In this document: piece after piece, positions 36,609 to 48,360 of the stretch
How the letters are laid out: every line of letters begins with the position of its first letter
Position numbering within the stretch: position 1 is the stretch's first letter
Assembly (NCBI GenBank): GCA_964017155.1
Contig: OZ024856.1
Span: 6,279,313 to 6,343,312 of the forward strand
Reading direction: 5' to 3'
DNA length: 64,000 nt
Source: Oasisia sp. SBJ-2009
Lineage: Eukaryota; Annelida; Polychaeta; Sabellida; Siboglinidae
Made by a program: the position numbers and the translations under genes
The notes under the pieces: model-generated
What the model was told of the DNA's origin: nothing
Seen by the model: the letters and a program-made list of their open reading frames with translations, nothing else
Databases searched by the model: none

Positions 36609-36985
36609 GCAACAAAAGGTCCGTGGTTAGATAGGCAGGATGACAAAGTAAAACGTGTATATACAGACGAGGCAATTAGGTATGCTAGGAAGAACGCCCA
36701 GGAAGACATGGCAAGACGCAGACAGCTAGAATGTGTTCGCCAGGAAAACCTCTGACTCTCTCGTGATAGAATTCACACACATGACAACAGTGCCTGAGAG
36801 AAGGAGCAGTGGTTTGAGGTCGCATTTGAGCACAAAGGGTTGTGGTCCACCCGGGGTGAAATCGAGGATAACATCAGACAAGTCGAAACCCTAGTGGTTG
36901 GCCGTGTATTGAAGTATTCGCATAGAATTGGGAAATTATCACCGATATTGCCACAGGAGATTTGTCTCTGCTCCTGTCATTGATT
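36609..36985 (+). pseudogene. Broken charged helical coding segment of the repeat family (copy 1)
   Basis: The plus strand reads WLDRQDDKVKRVYTDEAIRY and ARKNAQEDMARRRQLE, a stop, then EQWFEVAFEHKGLWSTRGE and a decayed end (DLSLLL-like) near 36965. Copy 2 (40905-41565) keeps the second half better. The pattern of a long basic helix followed by a GLW motif resembles unnamed transposon-associated proteins of invertebrates and fish, from memory. No catalytic motif is visible. Confidence 0.4.
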
Positions 36986-37260
36986 CTTTTTATACTTTAA
37001 CAGCTGTAATATCATTATGTATTTAAGTACAGTTGCTGGGGTAATACATATCCTTGAAGACGCCTGGGCCAGTGAGCTTCTGTGACAGGCATCTGAGAGG
37101 AAATAATATACAACTTTTAGTGTTGATATATTTATTGTTTATACACCCAAATGCAAACTCATAGAAATTATTGCATACCCACACATAAGATTAACACTGT
37201 CACCTCCACGTTGATTTCTGTCATAAATTATGACACTGATGCAAAATCGGTCAAATGTAC

Positions 37261-37511
37261 AGGAATGAAATGAAAAACTATGTGAAGCACTGCAAAAGGC
37301 AAAATATGCAAAACGAAAACAAAATAAAAGATTCAGAACTAAGCACCATCCGGATTGTAAAGTAGTATCGGCAGATTTGTTGCGTCATGCCAAAGACCAG
37401 GCAATCGAGGTGAATTCTTTACATCAAGAAATAAGTTACTGGCAAAATGAGACTATCTCCGCCCAAGACACCCTTGGAAATTCAAAAGATTTCATTGCAA
37501 TGAGGAAATAA
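37261..37511 (+). pseudogene. Coiled-coil coding segment of the repeat family (copy 1)
   Basis: Close copy of 41820-42250: a Lys/Gln-rich coiled coil (EKLCEALQKAKYAKRKQNK) followed by the SADLLRHAKDQAIEVNSLHQ stretch. An extra A in the WQN region changes the frame, and the sequence then departs from copy 2. Confidence 0.5.
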
Positions 37512-37896
37512 TAAATAACTTTTATTCATTGTTGATAGATTTATTGTTGATACAACCAAATGCAAACTCATAGACATTATTGCATACCCACACACAAGAT
37601 TCACACTGTCACCTCGACGTTGGTTTCTGTCGTGAATCATGACACTCAATGCAAAATCGGTGTTGTGTGCAGTAAGAACAGTTTGGTAATAACTGCACTA
37701 CTAAAATATATGGTATTGTAAGGCAAATCTAATCTGTATAGTTTTATTTATTTTCCAGGACATGTAGTCAACGAAAGAGGAATGTGTCTAGTTCCTTGGA
37801 CACAGTTTTGTGCGGAGAATGAAAGAAGTCTGCAGACGAGGTGACACGTGTGGGGTACAGAACAGGTACTATACATGAGATCTCAACCTGTCTGAT

Positions 37897-38061
37897 ATGT
37901 TTCGGAAGGTCGTTTTCCAAGGAAGAGATGGGCTTACTGTGGATGACCTTTTGGGGGAACTGGGAGCTGTGAGGGCAGTTGCACCAACTGTTGCTGTGAT
38001 TGATCTTGGGATTAATGACCTGAGCAACAAGACTTGTGTACCTGAGGACCTGGCTATTTAA
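37897..38061 (+). pseudogene. SGNH-hydrolase-like fragment
   Basis: A 54-codon frame reads VVFQGRDGLTVDDLLGELG and VAVIDLGINDLSNKTC. The IDLGIND segment matches the G-x-N-D block of SGNH hydrolases. Such domains occur as accessory proteins in Ngaro/DIRS-type retrotransposons, so a transposon origin is likely. A second copy sits at about 42610-42774 (IDLGTNDLSN). The GDS and catalytic D-x-x-H blocks are not seen. Confidence 0.45.
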
Positions 38062-40904
38062 GGCGTCCATGCTTCTTTCGAGACAGATCGAACCCGTTGG
38101 AAGATCTGCCAGAAGAGAAAGTATTTCGCAAGTATCGTTTTCGGCCATGTACAATTGTGTATACCTACAAACCATTCCAGACATTGCTGCCAAGACGCAG
38201 CGAAAGAACCCTATAATACTGCTGTTACAATTATTAGTCTGCCTGCGTTTACTTAGCCATACAGACAGTCATCGGCTGAGCTGCCCAGCTTTACACAGAA
38301 GAAATATAATGTACTGTTTGTGCACTTGAATATGTGCATTTTACCTAGGTTTATATGTTGCTAGCGAACAGAGACAGGCAGTTTGCAAGCTCCGTCAGAG
38401 CAGGCACATGAGATTAATGCTTTGCACGACATGCTTCGTACCTTCGAGACTGCCACAAACGATCATTAACTGGTTAAAATAAAGAAAAGTGATCTGGCAG
38501 CACTGAAGGCATCTTTTGAGTGCTGCATAGGTAAAGGTCAGCATTCTGCCTACAATGGGTACCCAATTAACTTCCACTTTGTTTTGTAACTGTTGTAAAG
38601 TGCTTTTATGGAGTGGGAGACATTGTTCAATTATAATATTAATAAATTATGGTTTGCTACTTGTACAGTGTATGTTTATATAAGCCAAGGGGGACAGGGC
38701 AGCTTTGTATTCACTGGCCCAGGGGGCCAGTGGATTTTAAGTTACTGGCCTGAACGTTTTTGAAAGAATACACATTTGTTCTGATAAAAATAGGTACATT
38801 GCTGTGGATCCTGTTGCTGCCAAACATTGTAAATTTGGCGCAAGGTGTGAAGTAATTTTTAGTCAAAGAAAGAAATGAATAAAAAATCCAAAGCGTTATC
38901 TTAGCTAACTCACTAGGGAGGTGTCCGCCTCGCATTGCCGGTAGCGACAACGTGCGGAGTTATGGAGAACTTGCAACTCGTACACAAGACGGTGACTAGT
39001 TTTGACTGATAACATGAGTCATGGATTCGGCTGTCACAGATTATGTTTAACTGTTGCTTAGGAAGTGACAACTGATGGAAACTATCTAAAGCCGTGTTGA
39101 ATAATTTGATTGTTGAAACCAGTGGTCCGTTGGGCCAGTAAAATATGAAAACTGGTGGCCCAAACTGACCTGACACCCTCAAAGCATGTGTCGGGCCGGC
39201 GATATTGTCCAGGAAATACTAAATGTTACAACAGTATTACAACAGTATTACAAAAAATCGGAATGTTCTTTTAAATTCGAACATTTAAAATACTAAAACT
39301 TTTAACATTGTTTTACACTGTAATATGTACGTTATCGCCAATTTGGCGAAAGATGAAATTCGATTAGAATACTGAAGACTGAACGGTATCGGGATGTCTT
39401 GCCGGGATGCGGCGTCATCCCGTGGCTACAACGCATCGATCTTTTTGTTTACTTTCTGACCTAACCATGAAAACAACGTTTTACAGCCGCCAAACATATC
39501 CTCACATATCTTATGTACATACACACACATACTAGTTTACAAATAAAATAATTTACATTCCTGTGAAGAATAAAATTAAGAAAACAGACTCGCGCCAAAC
39601 TCGTATGCGATTTACGGGGGCTACTTGCGGAGCACGACCTTTACTGTAACATTGGTAATTTATTGCAGCGGCGCTAAATAAACGACCTTCACAAATTTCG
39701 GTTTTATGCTGACCCTAAAGTAACCGTAACCATAACTAAGCCTGAGTTAATTTAATTAATCCTAAATTTACCCGAAACCCTAACCTTAACGCGACGCTGC
39801 TAGCAAAAAGACACCTTCGACATAATACCGGTATTCCGGTATCAGCTACGAGTCAGCAATGCCTTGAGCACTGGTTCACCGTAAGCACAATCTGTCCAAA
39901 ATGTCAGGTGGAAGGCATTGAAGATGCAAGTGTCAGGGCAACTTGCCTGGAAGATGCCCTGATAGCAGTGAAGTCCATCGTCCACAGTGATTGAACATTT
40001 GTTATGGACATGACCTTTGTGTACTAATAATTATTAGCCAAACTGCAACCGAAAGGTGACTGCAAATTTAGATACAAATAATTTAGTGGGCAATGATTAT
40101 AAAATAGTATCGGGAAAGATTGCCATGACATACAGAAATTAGTGCTCTGCACAAAGCAAACTAAAAATAAATATTTTACATACAATGATTGTGAGCTCGC
40201 CTGTCATTCCCATACATCAGCATCACATTCACAGGCATAGCATTGGAAGCATATATCATAAGTTCAACCAGGCTGCCAACCATAGAAAGTGTGTGAGAGA
40301 GACTCTGAGAGAGAGAGAGAGAGAGAGTGTATCGGGCTTGTTGGTTAAACTGACGTATTTTCTTTTATCATGTCTAGCACCAATGTTAGTGCACTACTCT
40401 GACTTTGTAATTTTAATGTTTGTTACATAGACATCTTTTCTTTTATCAGTTCATACATTTAAGTTTAGCACCAGAGTTAGTGCACTACAATGGGCATACA
40501 TCACTTGACGTAAAGCATTGTGTTTAGGGATGCTGTTAGTGTTGACACAAGAAAATCAATGGTAATGTCACAAACAAAAAATTGCAGTAAAACTATCTCA
40601 TTGTCATGGCTTGTGTCTGTTTGCGCGTTTTGGAGCAAACAAAAAAGTTAACGAAAAATAATTTGTAGTTTGTTGATTGTATTATTTGTCTAGTGACTGA
40701 GAGCAATTGCAGTGTGAGTTTGCTCAACCTCAGGAATCTGTACTTGAGCAATCAAAACAATGTATTCTTGTTGTTGTTACAAAATAAAATTTGATTTGAT
40801 TGATAGGGCTTGCCACCAAACGAACGAACGAATGAACGAACGCTTATTGCCTGCAAGACGCCGACATGAAGACTGTCATCACTGCACTGCATATTACAAC
40901 GTAA

Positions 40905-41565
40905 GTGCTCAGGAAAACCTCTGACTCTCTCGTGATGGAATTCACGCACATGACAACAGTGCCTGAGAGAAGGAGCAGTGGTTTGAGGTCGCATTTGAGC
41001 ACAAAGGGTTGTGGTCCACCCGGGGTGAAATCGAGGATAACATCAGACAACTCTGTGACATCAGCTAAGACAGTCCTTAAAGTTCAAATTAACATCAGAA
41101 CAAAAGTATTGAAATGTACAGGTGAACACATCCTCTTCACCATTGCTACGGTTGGTGAGCTTAACGAACATCTAGTTAAGCTGACTAGGGCAGAAATGCC
41201 ATCAGATCACGTGACACTCCGTAACATCATTAGAGATCAAAAGACCTTGACTGGCTTGAAGGTCAGGCACAGATGGGATGATGAGGGCAAATGTACTCAT
41301 GCTTACAACGGTCACATAGTTGAATTCATGAAAGACACCAATGAATTTAGTTGAATTCACGAAAGACACCAATGAATTTAGTTAAATTCACGAAAGACAC
41401 CAATGAATTTAGTTGAATTCATGAAAGACACCAATGAGTTTAGTTGAATTCATGAAAGACACCAATGAATTTAAACTTGTCTATGGCAGTGAGTCCTCTA
41501 GCTACATGAAGCCTGGTGAAATTATCATCGATATTGACACGGCAGATTTGTCTCTGCTCCTGTAA
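40905..41565 (+). pseudogene. Charged helical repeat-family protein (copy 2), frame broken by a 31-bp tandem repeat
   Basis: The open frame runs from the EQWFEVAFEHKGLWSTRG-equivalent region (in a neighbouring frame here), through KTVLKVQINIRTKVLKCTGE, ELNEHLVKLTRAEMPSDHV and LKVRHRWDDEGKC, to HIVEFMKDTNEF. The sequence after the 31-bp array (LVYGSESSSYMKPGE, then DTADLSLLL, stop 41563-41565) continues the same protein if only one 31-bp copy is read. Four extra copies add 124 bp and shift the frame. Function unknown. Confidence 0.5.
41319..41473 (+). repeat. 31-bp tandem repeat, five copies, inside a reading frame
   Basis: Unit GTTGAATTCATGAAAGACAC plus CAATGAATTTA, five copies with few changes. 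Confidence 0.95.
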
Positions 41566-41819
41566 CTGATTCTTTTAAAACTTAGACATAGCTGTAATAT
41601 AATGATGTAGTTAAGTATAGAGCTGTGGTAATATATATGCTCGAAGACGCCTGGGCCGGCATGCTTCTGTGACAGGCATCTGTGAGGAAATAGTATATAA
41701 CTTTTATTTATTATGATATATTTATTGTTGATACACCCAAATGCAAACTCATAGACATTATTGCATACCCACACATAAGATTAACACTGTCACCTCCACG
41801 TTGATTTATGTCATAAATC

Positions 41820-42250
41820 ATGACACTGATGCAAAATCGGTCAATTGTACAGGAACGAAATGAAAAACTGTGTGAAGCACTGCAAAAGGCAAAATCTGCA
41901 AAACGAAAACAAAATAAAAGATTCAGAACTAAGCACCATCCGGATTATAAAGTAGTATCGGCAGATTTGTTGCGTCATGCCAAAGACCAGGCAATCGAGG
42001 TGAATTCTTTACATCAAGAAATAAGTTACTGGCAAATGAGACTTTCTCCGCCCAAGACACCCTTGACAATTCAAAAGATTTCATTGCAACAAAGCAGGAT
42101 GGTAAAACGTACAACTCTGACATTCGGCAAGCAAGTTATCACCTGCAAGATATAGGTGTAGCTCAAGGGAACGTATCAGAGGCTATCAGATTAGTAATAA
42201 AATCAGTCACAGGGGCAGAGATGGATGGGCCACTTCCCTGTTACAGCACA
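41820..42250 (+). pseudogene. Coiled-coil coding segment of the repeat family (copy 2)
   Basis: Begins at an ATG (MTLMQNRSIVQERNEK), continues as a basic coiled coil, then after a one-frame shift near 42050 reads DFIATKQDGKTYNSDIRQAS, HLQDIGVAQGNVSEAIRLVI and AEMDGPLPCYS. The second part looks like a helical domain shared by unnamed transposon-linked proteins. Copy 1 is at 37261-37511. Confidence 0.45.
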
Positions 42251-42817
42251 AATAACATGTGTAAGGAGATAAAGGTGACTGCAAACTCATAGACATTATT
42301 GCATACTCACACACAAGATTCACAGTGTCACCTCCATGATGGTTTCTGTCGTGAATCATGGCACTGATGCAAAAATGGATGTTGTGTGCTCTAAGAACAG
42401 TTTGGTAATAACTGCACTAATAAAATATATGGTATTGTAAGGCAAATCTAGTCTGTATATATTTATTTTCTGAACATACAGTCAACAAAAGAACATGGTG
42501 TGTTGTTCCTTGAGCACAGTTTTATGCGAAGGATGAAAGAAGTCTGCAGACGAGGTGACACGTGTGGGGTACAGCACAGGTACTATACACGAGATCTCAG
42601 CCTGTCTTAAATGTTTGGGAAGGTCGTTTTCCAAGGAAGAGATGGACTTACTGTGGATGGCCTTTTTTGGGAACTGGGAGCTGTGTGGGCAGTTGCAACA
42701 ACTGTAACTGTGATTGATCTTGGGACTAATGACCTGAGCAACAAGACTTGTGTACCTGAGGACCTGGCTATTTAAGGCATCCACGCTTCTTTTGAGGTAG
42801 ATCGAATCCGTTAGAAG

Positions 42818-43000
42818 ATCTGCCGGAAGAGGAAATATTTTCCAAGTATCGTTTTCGGCGATGTACAATTGTGTACATTCTACAAAACATCCCAGATATT
42901 GCTGCCAAGATGCAGCGATACAACCCTCCCACACCGTTTTTACAATTATTAGTCTGCCTGCGTTTTTTTAGCCACGGGGGCCATACACAGTCATCGGCTG
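42818..43000 (+). mobile_element. PIF/Harbinger-like transposase N-terminal fragment (copy 2)
   Basis: Reads DLPEEEIFSKYRFRRCTIVY, then DIAAKMQRYNPPTPFLQLLV, then CLRFF. Related to 43379-43570. Another, frameshifted copy is at about 38100-38270. Confidence 0.5.
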
Positions 43001-43315
43001 AGCTGCCCAGCTTTACACGGGAGAAACATAATTTACTGTTTGGGTACTCCCACAATTTTGTGCACTTGAATATGTGCATTTTACCTAAGTTTATATGTTG
43101 GTTGTGAACAGACACAGGCAATTTGAATCAGCGAAAAAAAAAGTGTTATCTTAGCTAATTCACTAGGGAGATGACCGCCTTGTGTCGCCAGCAGCGACAC
43201 CGTGCGGAGTTATGGAGAACTTGCAACTCATACACAAGATGGTGACTAGTTTCGACCGATAAGACGAGTCCATGGATTCGGCTGTCACAGATTATGTTTA
43301 ATTGTTGCGTAGGGA

Positions 43316-43570
43316 GTGACAACTGATGGACCTGGCTATTTAAGGCGTCCACGCCTTTTTCGAGATAGATCGAATCTGTTGGAAGATCTAACAGAAAAGG
43401 AAGTGTTCAGGAAATATCGTTTTCGGCCATGTACAATTGTTTACATTCTACAGACCATTCCAGACATTGCTGCCAAGACGCAACGAAACAACCCTCTAAC
43501 ACAGTTGTTGCAATTATTTGTCTGCCTGCGTTTCTTAACCACGGGGGCCATACATACAGTCATCGGCTGA
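43316..43570 (+). mobile_element. PIF/Harbinger-like transposase N-terminal fragment (best copy)
   Basis: The frame reads RSNLLEDLTEKEVFRKYRFR, then IVYILQTIPDIAAKTQRNNP and LLQLFVCLRFLTTGAIHTVIG (landmarks only). The L-[ST]-E-x-E-[LV]-x-x-[KR]-[YF]-R-F-R opening, the TQRxNPL block and the LRFxxTG block are the N-terminal signature of HARBI1-type transposases. The catalytic DDE part is absent and the copy ends after HTVIG. Confidence 0.6.
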
Positions 43571-43764
43571 GCTGCTCAGCTTTACACGGGAGAAACATAA
43601 TTTACTGTTTGGGCACTCCCACAATTTTGTGCACTTGAATATGTGCATTTTACCTCAGTTCATATGTTGCGTGCGAACAGAGAAAGGCAGTTTGCAAGCT
43701 CAGCCAGAGCAGGCACATTTGCTGCAGGTAATGCACGACATGCTTTGAACCGTTGAGTAAGAAG

Positions 43765-44015
43765 ACAATTTACATTGCATTGGCTCCCTGTGCACTATCG
43801 CATCATTTTCAAGATTTGTACAATAGCCTATCAAGCACTCTCATCTACACAACCACCATATCTAAATTCACTGGTACCTCCAGCAAGAAATTTCAGACAG
43901 CTATGCTCAACCAGTAGTAACACTCTTTACATCCCTCGGGTGAAAACGAAAGCCGGGACCTGAGCTTTCTCGGTTGCCGCACCAACAGTATGGAAAACCC
44001 TGCTGTGGTCAACAC
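43765..44015 (+). mobile_element. LINE (CR1/L2-like) C-terminal fragment
   Basis: Reads LHWLPVHYRIIFKICTIAYQ, PPYLNSLVPPARNFRQL and IPRVKTKAG, a stop, then AFSVAAPTVW. This is the conserved HWLPV...AxxxWN block at the end of CR1/L2 ORF2. 5'-truncated, one nonsense codon. Confidence 0.7.
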
Positions 44016-44693
44016 ATTTTAAGATGGCAGCCATCTGTGAATTGTTGCTTGCATTAAAATTTGAATAACTTGACAACCGATGCATGAAAATATATGAAAT
44101 GAATTGCAGTGTACATGGAATGAATGTGTGAATAAAATGTGTTGTAGCCATGTGTGTTAGTTTTATCCTAGTAAAACATTTATCCAATTTTGATGGTAAG
44201 TTTTCAAATTATGATTCCTTTTGTAAACAACGCCAACGTGACTTAAGACAAACATAAACATAGCCATAATTTACAAAATGGCTATCGTTTACCGATCATA
44301 TTACCGAATGGAATCTTCTCCTATAACGAAGATAGTCCTGTTCTTCCACAAATAGATGCTCCCTTATCAGAAGCAATGTGACCATAGTGCATATTAATAA
44401 AATACCCTAAAATAAATAAACCAGACGAAGTACGGATGGTGATCCGATCAACAAAATGGCTGCATATCGGCGAAATGAATATGCCGCCGACGGGTCATCT
44501 TCTTCGTATATCAACAACGAAAAGTCGCATAGACGTGTTTAATTTGTTAATCACTTGTTCACTTATTTAATTTGTTATATAATTTGATACGTGCGTTGAT
44601 TTATGTTATACATTCCCGAAAGAAAATTCTGTAATTTTTTAACCAAATGCCTCGTCATCTAATTAGTGACACGCATGACACACGTACAACAAC
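44016..44693. other. AT-rich spacer left of the Merlin relic
   Basis: No supported gene. A 27-codon frame at about 44457 starts in strong context (AAAATGG) but has no known relative. Confidence 0.35.
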
Positions 44694-44939
44694 ATGGAAC
44701 AGCAGAACGGGGGTGTGTATCTCCACGATGTAGTTGTACACCAGGAGAACTTCATCGATCCACTACACCCTGAGATACACACACAAAATGTGTAGAATCT
44801 GTGAATGTGCGCAAAACGCAAGTTGCGTCGCCAGTTCGACACGTACCTGCGTGAATTTGTGTGGCACGAGCGCCACAAAGGACACCAGCACCGACTAGCG
44901 GCGTTGCTAGTGTGCATGAGGCAACAAAATCCGTGTTGA
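44694..44939 (+). mobile_element. Merlin (IS1016-type) transposase C-terminal fragment with two nonsense codons
   Basis: The frame reads LHDVVVHQENFIDPLHPEIH, then TQNV, then TAG (44793-44795), NL, TGA (44802-44804), then KRKLRRQFDTYLREFVWHER and a tail to TGA 44937-44939. The NFxDP...HTQxIE block and the YLxEFxW block are the C-terminal catalytic part of Merlin/IS1016 DDE transposases. The TAG sits exactly where the catalytic glutamate is expected after HTQN[IV], and the TGA where a tryptophan is expected. Its end, GTTGAGCTGAGGC, resembles the same words in the satellite monomers. Confidence 0.6.
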
Positions 44940-45158
44940 GCTGAGGCAGAAGAAACAAAATGTTTTTTATATTACTCATACAAAGTTGCTACCTCGATTG
45001 TGCTTGAATCCCCGAAGAAGTGATTGTATCTGTGCTTTAAAGCTTTACTTCAGAAAGTAAAACGTACAAATCATCCCCACGAACATAACTTTCTTTCTTC
45101 CAAGCAGTAACAAAATATCTTTATATATAACTGACTTCATATGAGATAAGGCAAGCCG
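44940..45158. other. Left junction of the satellite array
   Basis: Monomers join GAGCTGAGGCGGAAGAAAAC directly to TACAGATGAGATAAGGCAAG. Here GAGCTGAGGCAGAAGAAAC (44937-44955) is separated from ATGAGATAAGGCAAGCC (45141) by about 185 bp found in no monomer. So the edge keeps a pre-amplification arrangement or a later insertion. Confidence 0.55.
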
Positions 45159-45209
45159 TTGAACAACTTCATTGACACACACAGAAGCGAAAAGACACGG
45201 TTTAATACA

Positions 45210-45650
45210 ATGGCTGCTAGACCAGCAGCACCAGTACAAATTCTGCCTCCCACCGCGGTTCTTGTTCCAGCGGCGGTTGTGCAAGAGAAACTCGGCCCGG
45301 TCGAATTGCGTTTGATGCTTCATGACGACGTGCATGCACAGATCGAATGGCTTGCCCACGAGGATTGTTGAAGAACAGTTTTGACTGCCCTCATTGTGCA
45401 ATTCCGCACAGATTCATCACCCAACATGATTCCCAGGACGGATGGCGGTGGAAATGTCACTAGAGGCACAACGTGCAGGAAGGTTCATTTTTCAAGAGCA
45501 AGGTTCCTATAGGGAAATTGATTTGGTTCTTATTTTCATGGGCCACTGAAATCCTGTTACATCATGTCACCTGGCAACTGACGCTGTCACCAAGAACTGC
45601 CATGGACTGGGGTAATTTCTACACAATTGCTTTATTGACTGATTGACTGA
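45210..45650 (+). pseudogene. Merlin transposase N-terminal fragment, first monomer
   Basis: Starts at ATG 45210 (MAARPAAPVQILPPTAVLVP). The frame closes at 45369-45371, then continues in another frame as LLKNSFDCPHC. Here the codon after WKCH is TAG, as in most monomers, so even the second frame is broken. Confidence 0.6.
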
Positions 45651-46262
45651 AACAATTTTGAATATAAATACATGACGGATTCATACAAATCAGGATAGAC
45701 AATCAACAATAAGCAGGAAAGAAGCAATCTGTTTATAATTCCTTTTCTTAATTAACAACAAAACATGTATGCTACTCTATGGCAATTATACTGATGCGAG
45801 CATACCAGAGCTAATCAAATAAGTGTCATAAAAACATGATGATACATTTTGTCAATTAGCTATTAACTATGCTATTCACAATTATTCATACATACTATTA
45901 TACTGAATTATACCACTGTGTTTCTTGTTAATAATGTTCTCCAGATGTAGTGTTTCATTGCCTTTTTTGAATATATCATAGACATACAATTGTCAATATG
46001 ATTCTTCATAATAACTGTATTCCATAGTTTTGGACGAACATAGGTGAGTGTGTTTTGTTTGGTATTGGTTTTTGCAATGTGGTATTTTGTAAGCAATCTG
46101 TTGTCTCATATTGTAGTTGTGTGAGGGTGTGTGTTTTCATACGAGACATCTGTTCGGCTAAACCCGCGACTGTTGGGCGGTTTCGACAACAACGCAAGCA
46201 AGAGCCGACGATTCACCTTAGTCCAGAAGCGAACGTTCCTTGACGTGGTGCGGCAGCTACAG

Positions 46263-46715
46263 ATGACCAACCCTGCCTCACCTGGTAAGTACGACCGTAA
46301 GCGAGCGTGCTACATGTGTCTAGAATCTTACGATCATATATTCCCGACACATTGCTGTCAAAGGTATATTTGTGACTCGTGTCTAATTTTAGTATGCGTA
46401 CAGTACTTATACAAACGATATACTCAGCACAATAAAACTTGCTGCACGTCCGCTCTCCCGCTGCGCCTTTTTTGTCCAGGGCGGGATGAGCTATTTAGCC
46501 ACTATGATCCCGCGCTACGGTTCGTGCTAGACGTCTGCAACCTTCTGCACCAGCCAAAGGTAAACCACTCAGTCCACCACAAGATGTATAGAGACCGTTC
46601 AGAGTTGATGGTTAGCCATCCGGAGGACTACCAATTGACGGCAGAACACCACAACACCTTACTGACAGCAAAATGCGGGTTGAGCTTAGGCGGAAGAAAA
46701 CTACAGATGAGATAA
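46263..46715 (+). CDS. Cysteine-rich ORF, intact in monomer 1
   Basis: The first ATG is 46263, giving 150 residues; the frame is open upstream to GTG 46131. It contains RKRACYMCLESYD, then THCCQRYICDSCLILVCVQY and KRYTQHN. The C-x2-C ... C-x2-C ... LVCV spacing and the YKRY-like end resemble the cysteine-rich C-terminal domain of piggyBac transposases; a degenerate RING is the alternative. The remainder (LRFVLDVCNLLHQPK, SHPEDYQLTAEHHN) is unrecognised. A CACCTGGTAAGTA word inside the frame looks like a splice donor in this copy. Whether it is translated is unknown. Confidence 0.4.
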   Translation: MTNPASPGKYDRKRACYMCLESYDHIFPTHCCQRYICDSCLILVCVQYLYKRYTQHNKTCCTSALPLRLFCPGRDELFSHYDPALRFVLDVCNLLHQPKVNHSVHHKMYRDRSELMVSHPEDYQLTAEHHNTLLTAKCGLSLGGRKLQMR

Positions 46716-48360
46716 GGCAAGCCGTTGAACAACTTCATTGACACACACACAAGCGAAAAGACACGGATTAATACAATGGCTGCTAGACCAGCAGCACCAG
46801 TACAAAGTCTGCCTCCCACCGCGGTTCTTGTTCCAGCGGCGGTTGTGCAAGAGAAACTCGGCCCGGTCGAATTGCGTTTGATGCTTCATGACGACGTGCA
46901 TGCACAGATCGAATGGCTTGCCCACGAGGATTGTTGAAGAACAGTTTTGACTGCCCTCATTGTGCAATTCCGTACAGATTCATCACCCAACATGATTCCC
47001 AGGACGGATGGCGGTGGAAATGTCACTAGAGGCACAACGTGCAGGAAGGTTCATTTTTCAAGAGCAAGGTTCCTATTTCAAGAGCAAGGTTCCTATAGGG
47101 AAATTGATTTGGTTCTTATTTTCATGGGCCACTGAAATCCTGTTACATCATGTCACCTGGCAACTGACGCTGTCACCAAGAACTGCCATGGACTGGGGTA
47201 ATTTCTACACAATTGCTTTATTGACTGATTGACTGAAACAATTTTGAATATAAATACATGACGGATACATACAAATCAGGATAGACAATCAACAATAAGC
47301 AGGAAAGAAGCAAACTGTTTATAATTCCTTTTCTTAATTAACAACAAAACATGTATGCCACTCTGTGGCAATTATACTGATGCGACCATACCAGAGCTAA
47401 ACAAATAAGTGTCATAAAAAACATGATGATACATTTTGTCAATTAGCTATTAACTATGCTATTCACAATTATTCATACATACTATTATACTGAATTATAC
47501 CACTGTGTTTCTTGTTAATAATGTTCTCCAGATGTAGGGTTTCATTGCCTTTTTTGAATATATCCATAGACATACAATTGTCAATATGATTCTTCATAAT
47601 AACTGTATTCCATAGTTTTGGAAGAACATAGGTGACTGTGTTTTGTTTGGTATTGGTTTTGCAATGTGGTATTTTGTAAGCAATCTGTTGTCTCATATTG
47701 TAGTTGTGTAAGGGTGTGTGTTTTCATAAGAGACATCTGTTCGGCTAAACCCGCGACTGCTGGGCGGTTTCGACAACGCAAGCAAGAGCCGACGATTCAC
47801 CTTAGTCCAGAAGCGAACGTTCCTTGACGTGGTGCGGCAGCTACAGATGACAAACCCTGCCTCACCTGGTAAGTACGACCGTAAGCGAGCGTGCTACATG
47901 TGTCTAAGAATCTTACGATCATATATTCCGGACACATTGTTGTCAAAAGTATATTTGTGACTCGTGTCTAATTTTAGTATGCGTACAGTACTTATACAAA
48001 CGATATACTCAGCACAATAAAACTTGCTGCACGTCCGCTGTCCGGCTGCGCCTTTTTTGTCCAGGGCGGGATGAGCTATTTAGCCACTATGATCCCGCGC
48101 TACGGTTCGTGCTAGACGTCTGCAACCTTCTGCACCAGCCAAAGGTAAACCACTCAGTCCACCACAAGATATATAGAGACCGTTCAGAGTTTATGGTTAG
48201 CCATCCGGAGGACTACCAATTGACGGCAGAACACCACAACACCTTACTGACAGCAAAATGCGGGTTGAGCTGAGGCGGAAGAAAACTACAGATGAGATAA
48301 GGCAAGCCGTTGAACAACTTCATTGACACACACACAAGCGAAAAGACACGGATTAATACA

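Larger units (their letters stand above)
34600..44000 (+). repeat. Partly duplicated blocks of repeat-encoded coding segments
   Basis: Long direct duplications: 34600-35150 with 38290-38800; 35270-35415 with 39845-39995; 36391-36560 with 40797-40905; 36744-36900 with 40914-41050; 37200-37510 with 41800-42090; 37640-38340 with 42380-43080; 38900-39130 with 43140-43330; 38040-38290 also with 43325-43590. Offsets range from about 4.2 to 4.75 kb, so indels separate the copies. Copy 1 has about 1 kb extra at 38800-39845 relative to 35160-35220. Confidence 0.8.

Noticed and set aside
36293..36630. Plus and minus frames with NERT or VRSF repeats
   Set aside because: Direct translation of the AACG microsatellite.
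45045..45401. Repeated minus-strand 88-118 residue frames in each monomer (with RWNKNRGGRQ)
   Set aside because: They are antisense shadows of the Merlin fragment; no family pattern in that frame.
46131..46262. Extra 44 N-terminal residues of the cysteine-rich ORF
   Set aside because: The frame opens at GTG, not ATG; similar text upstream may be ancestral coding but cannot be taken as the start.
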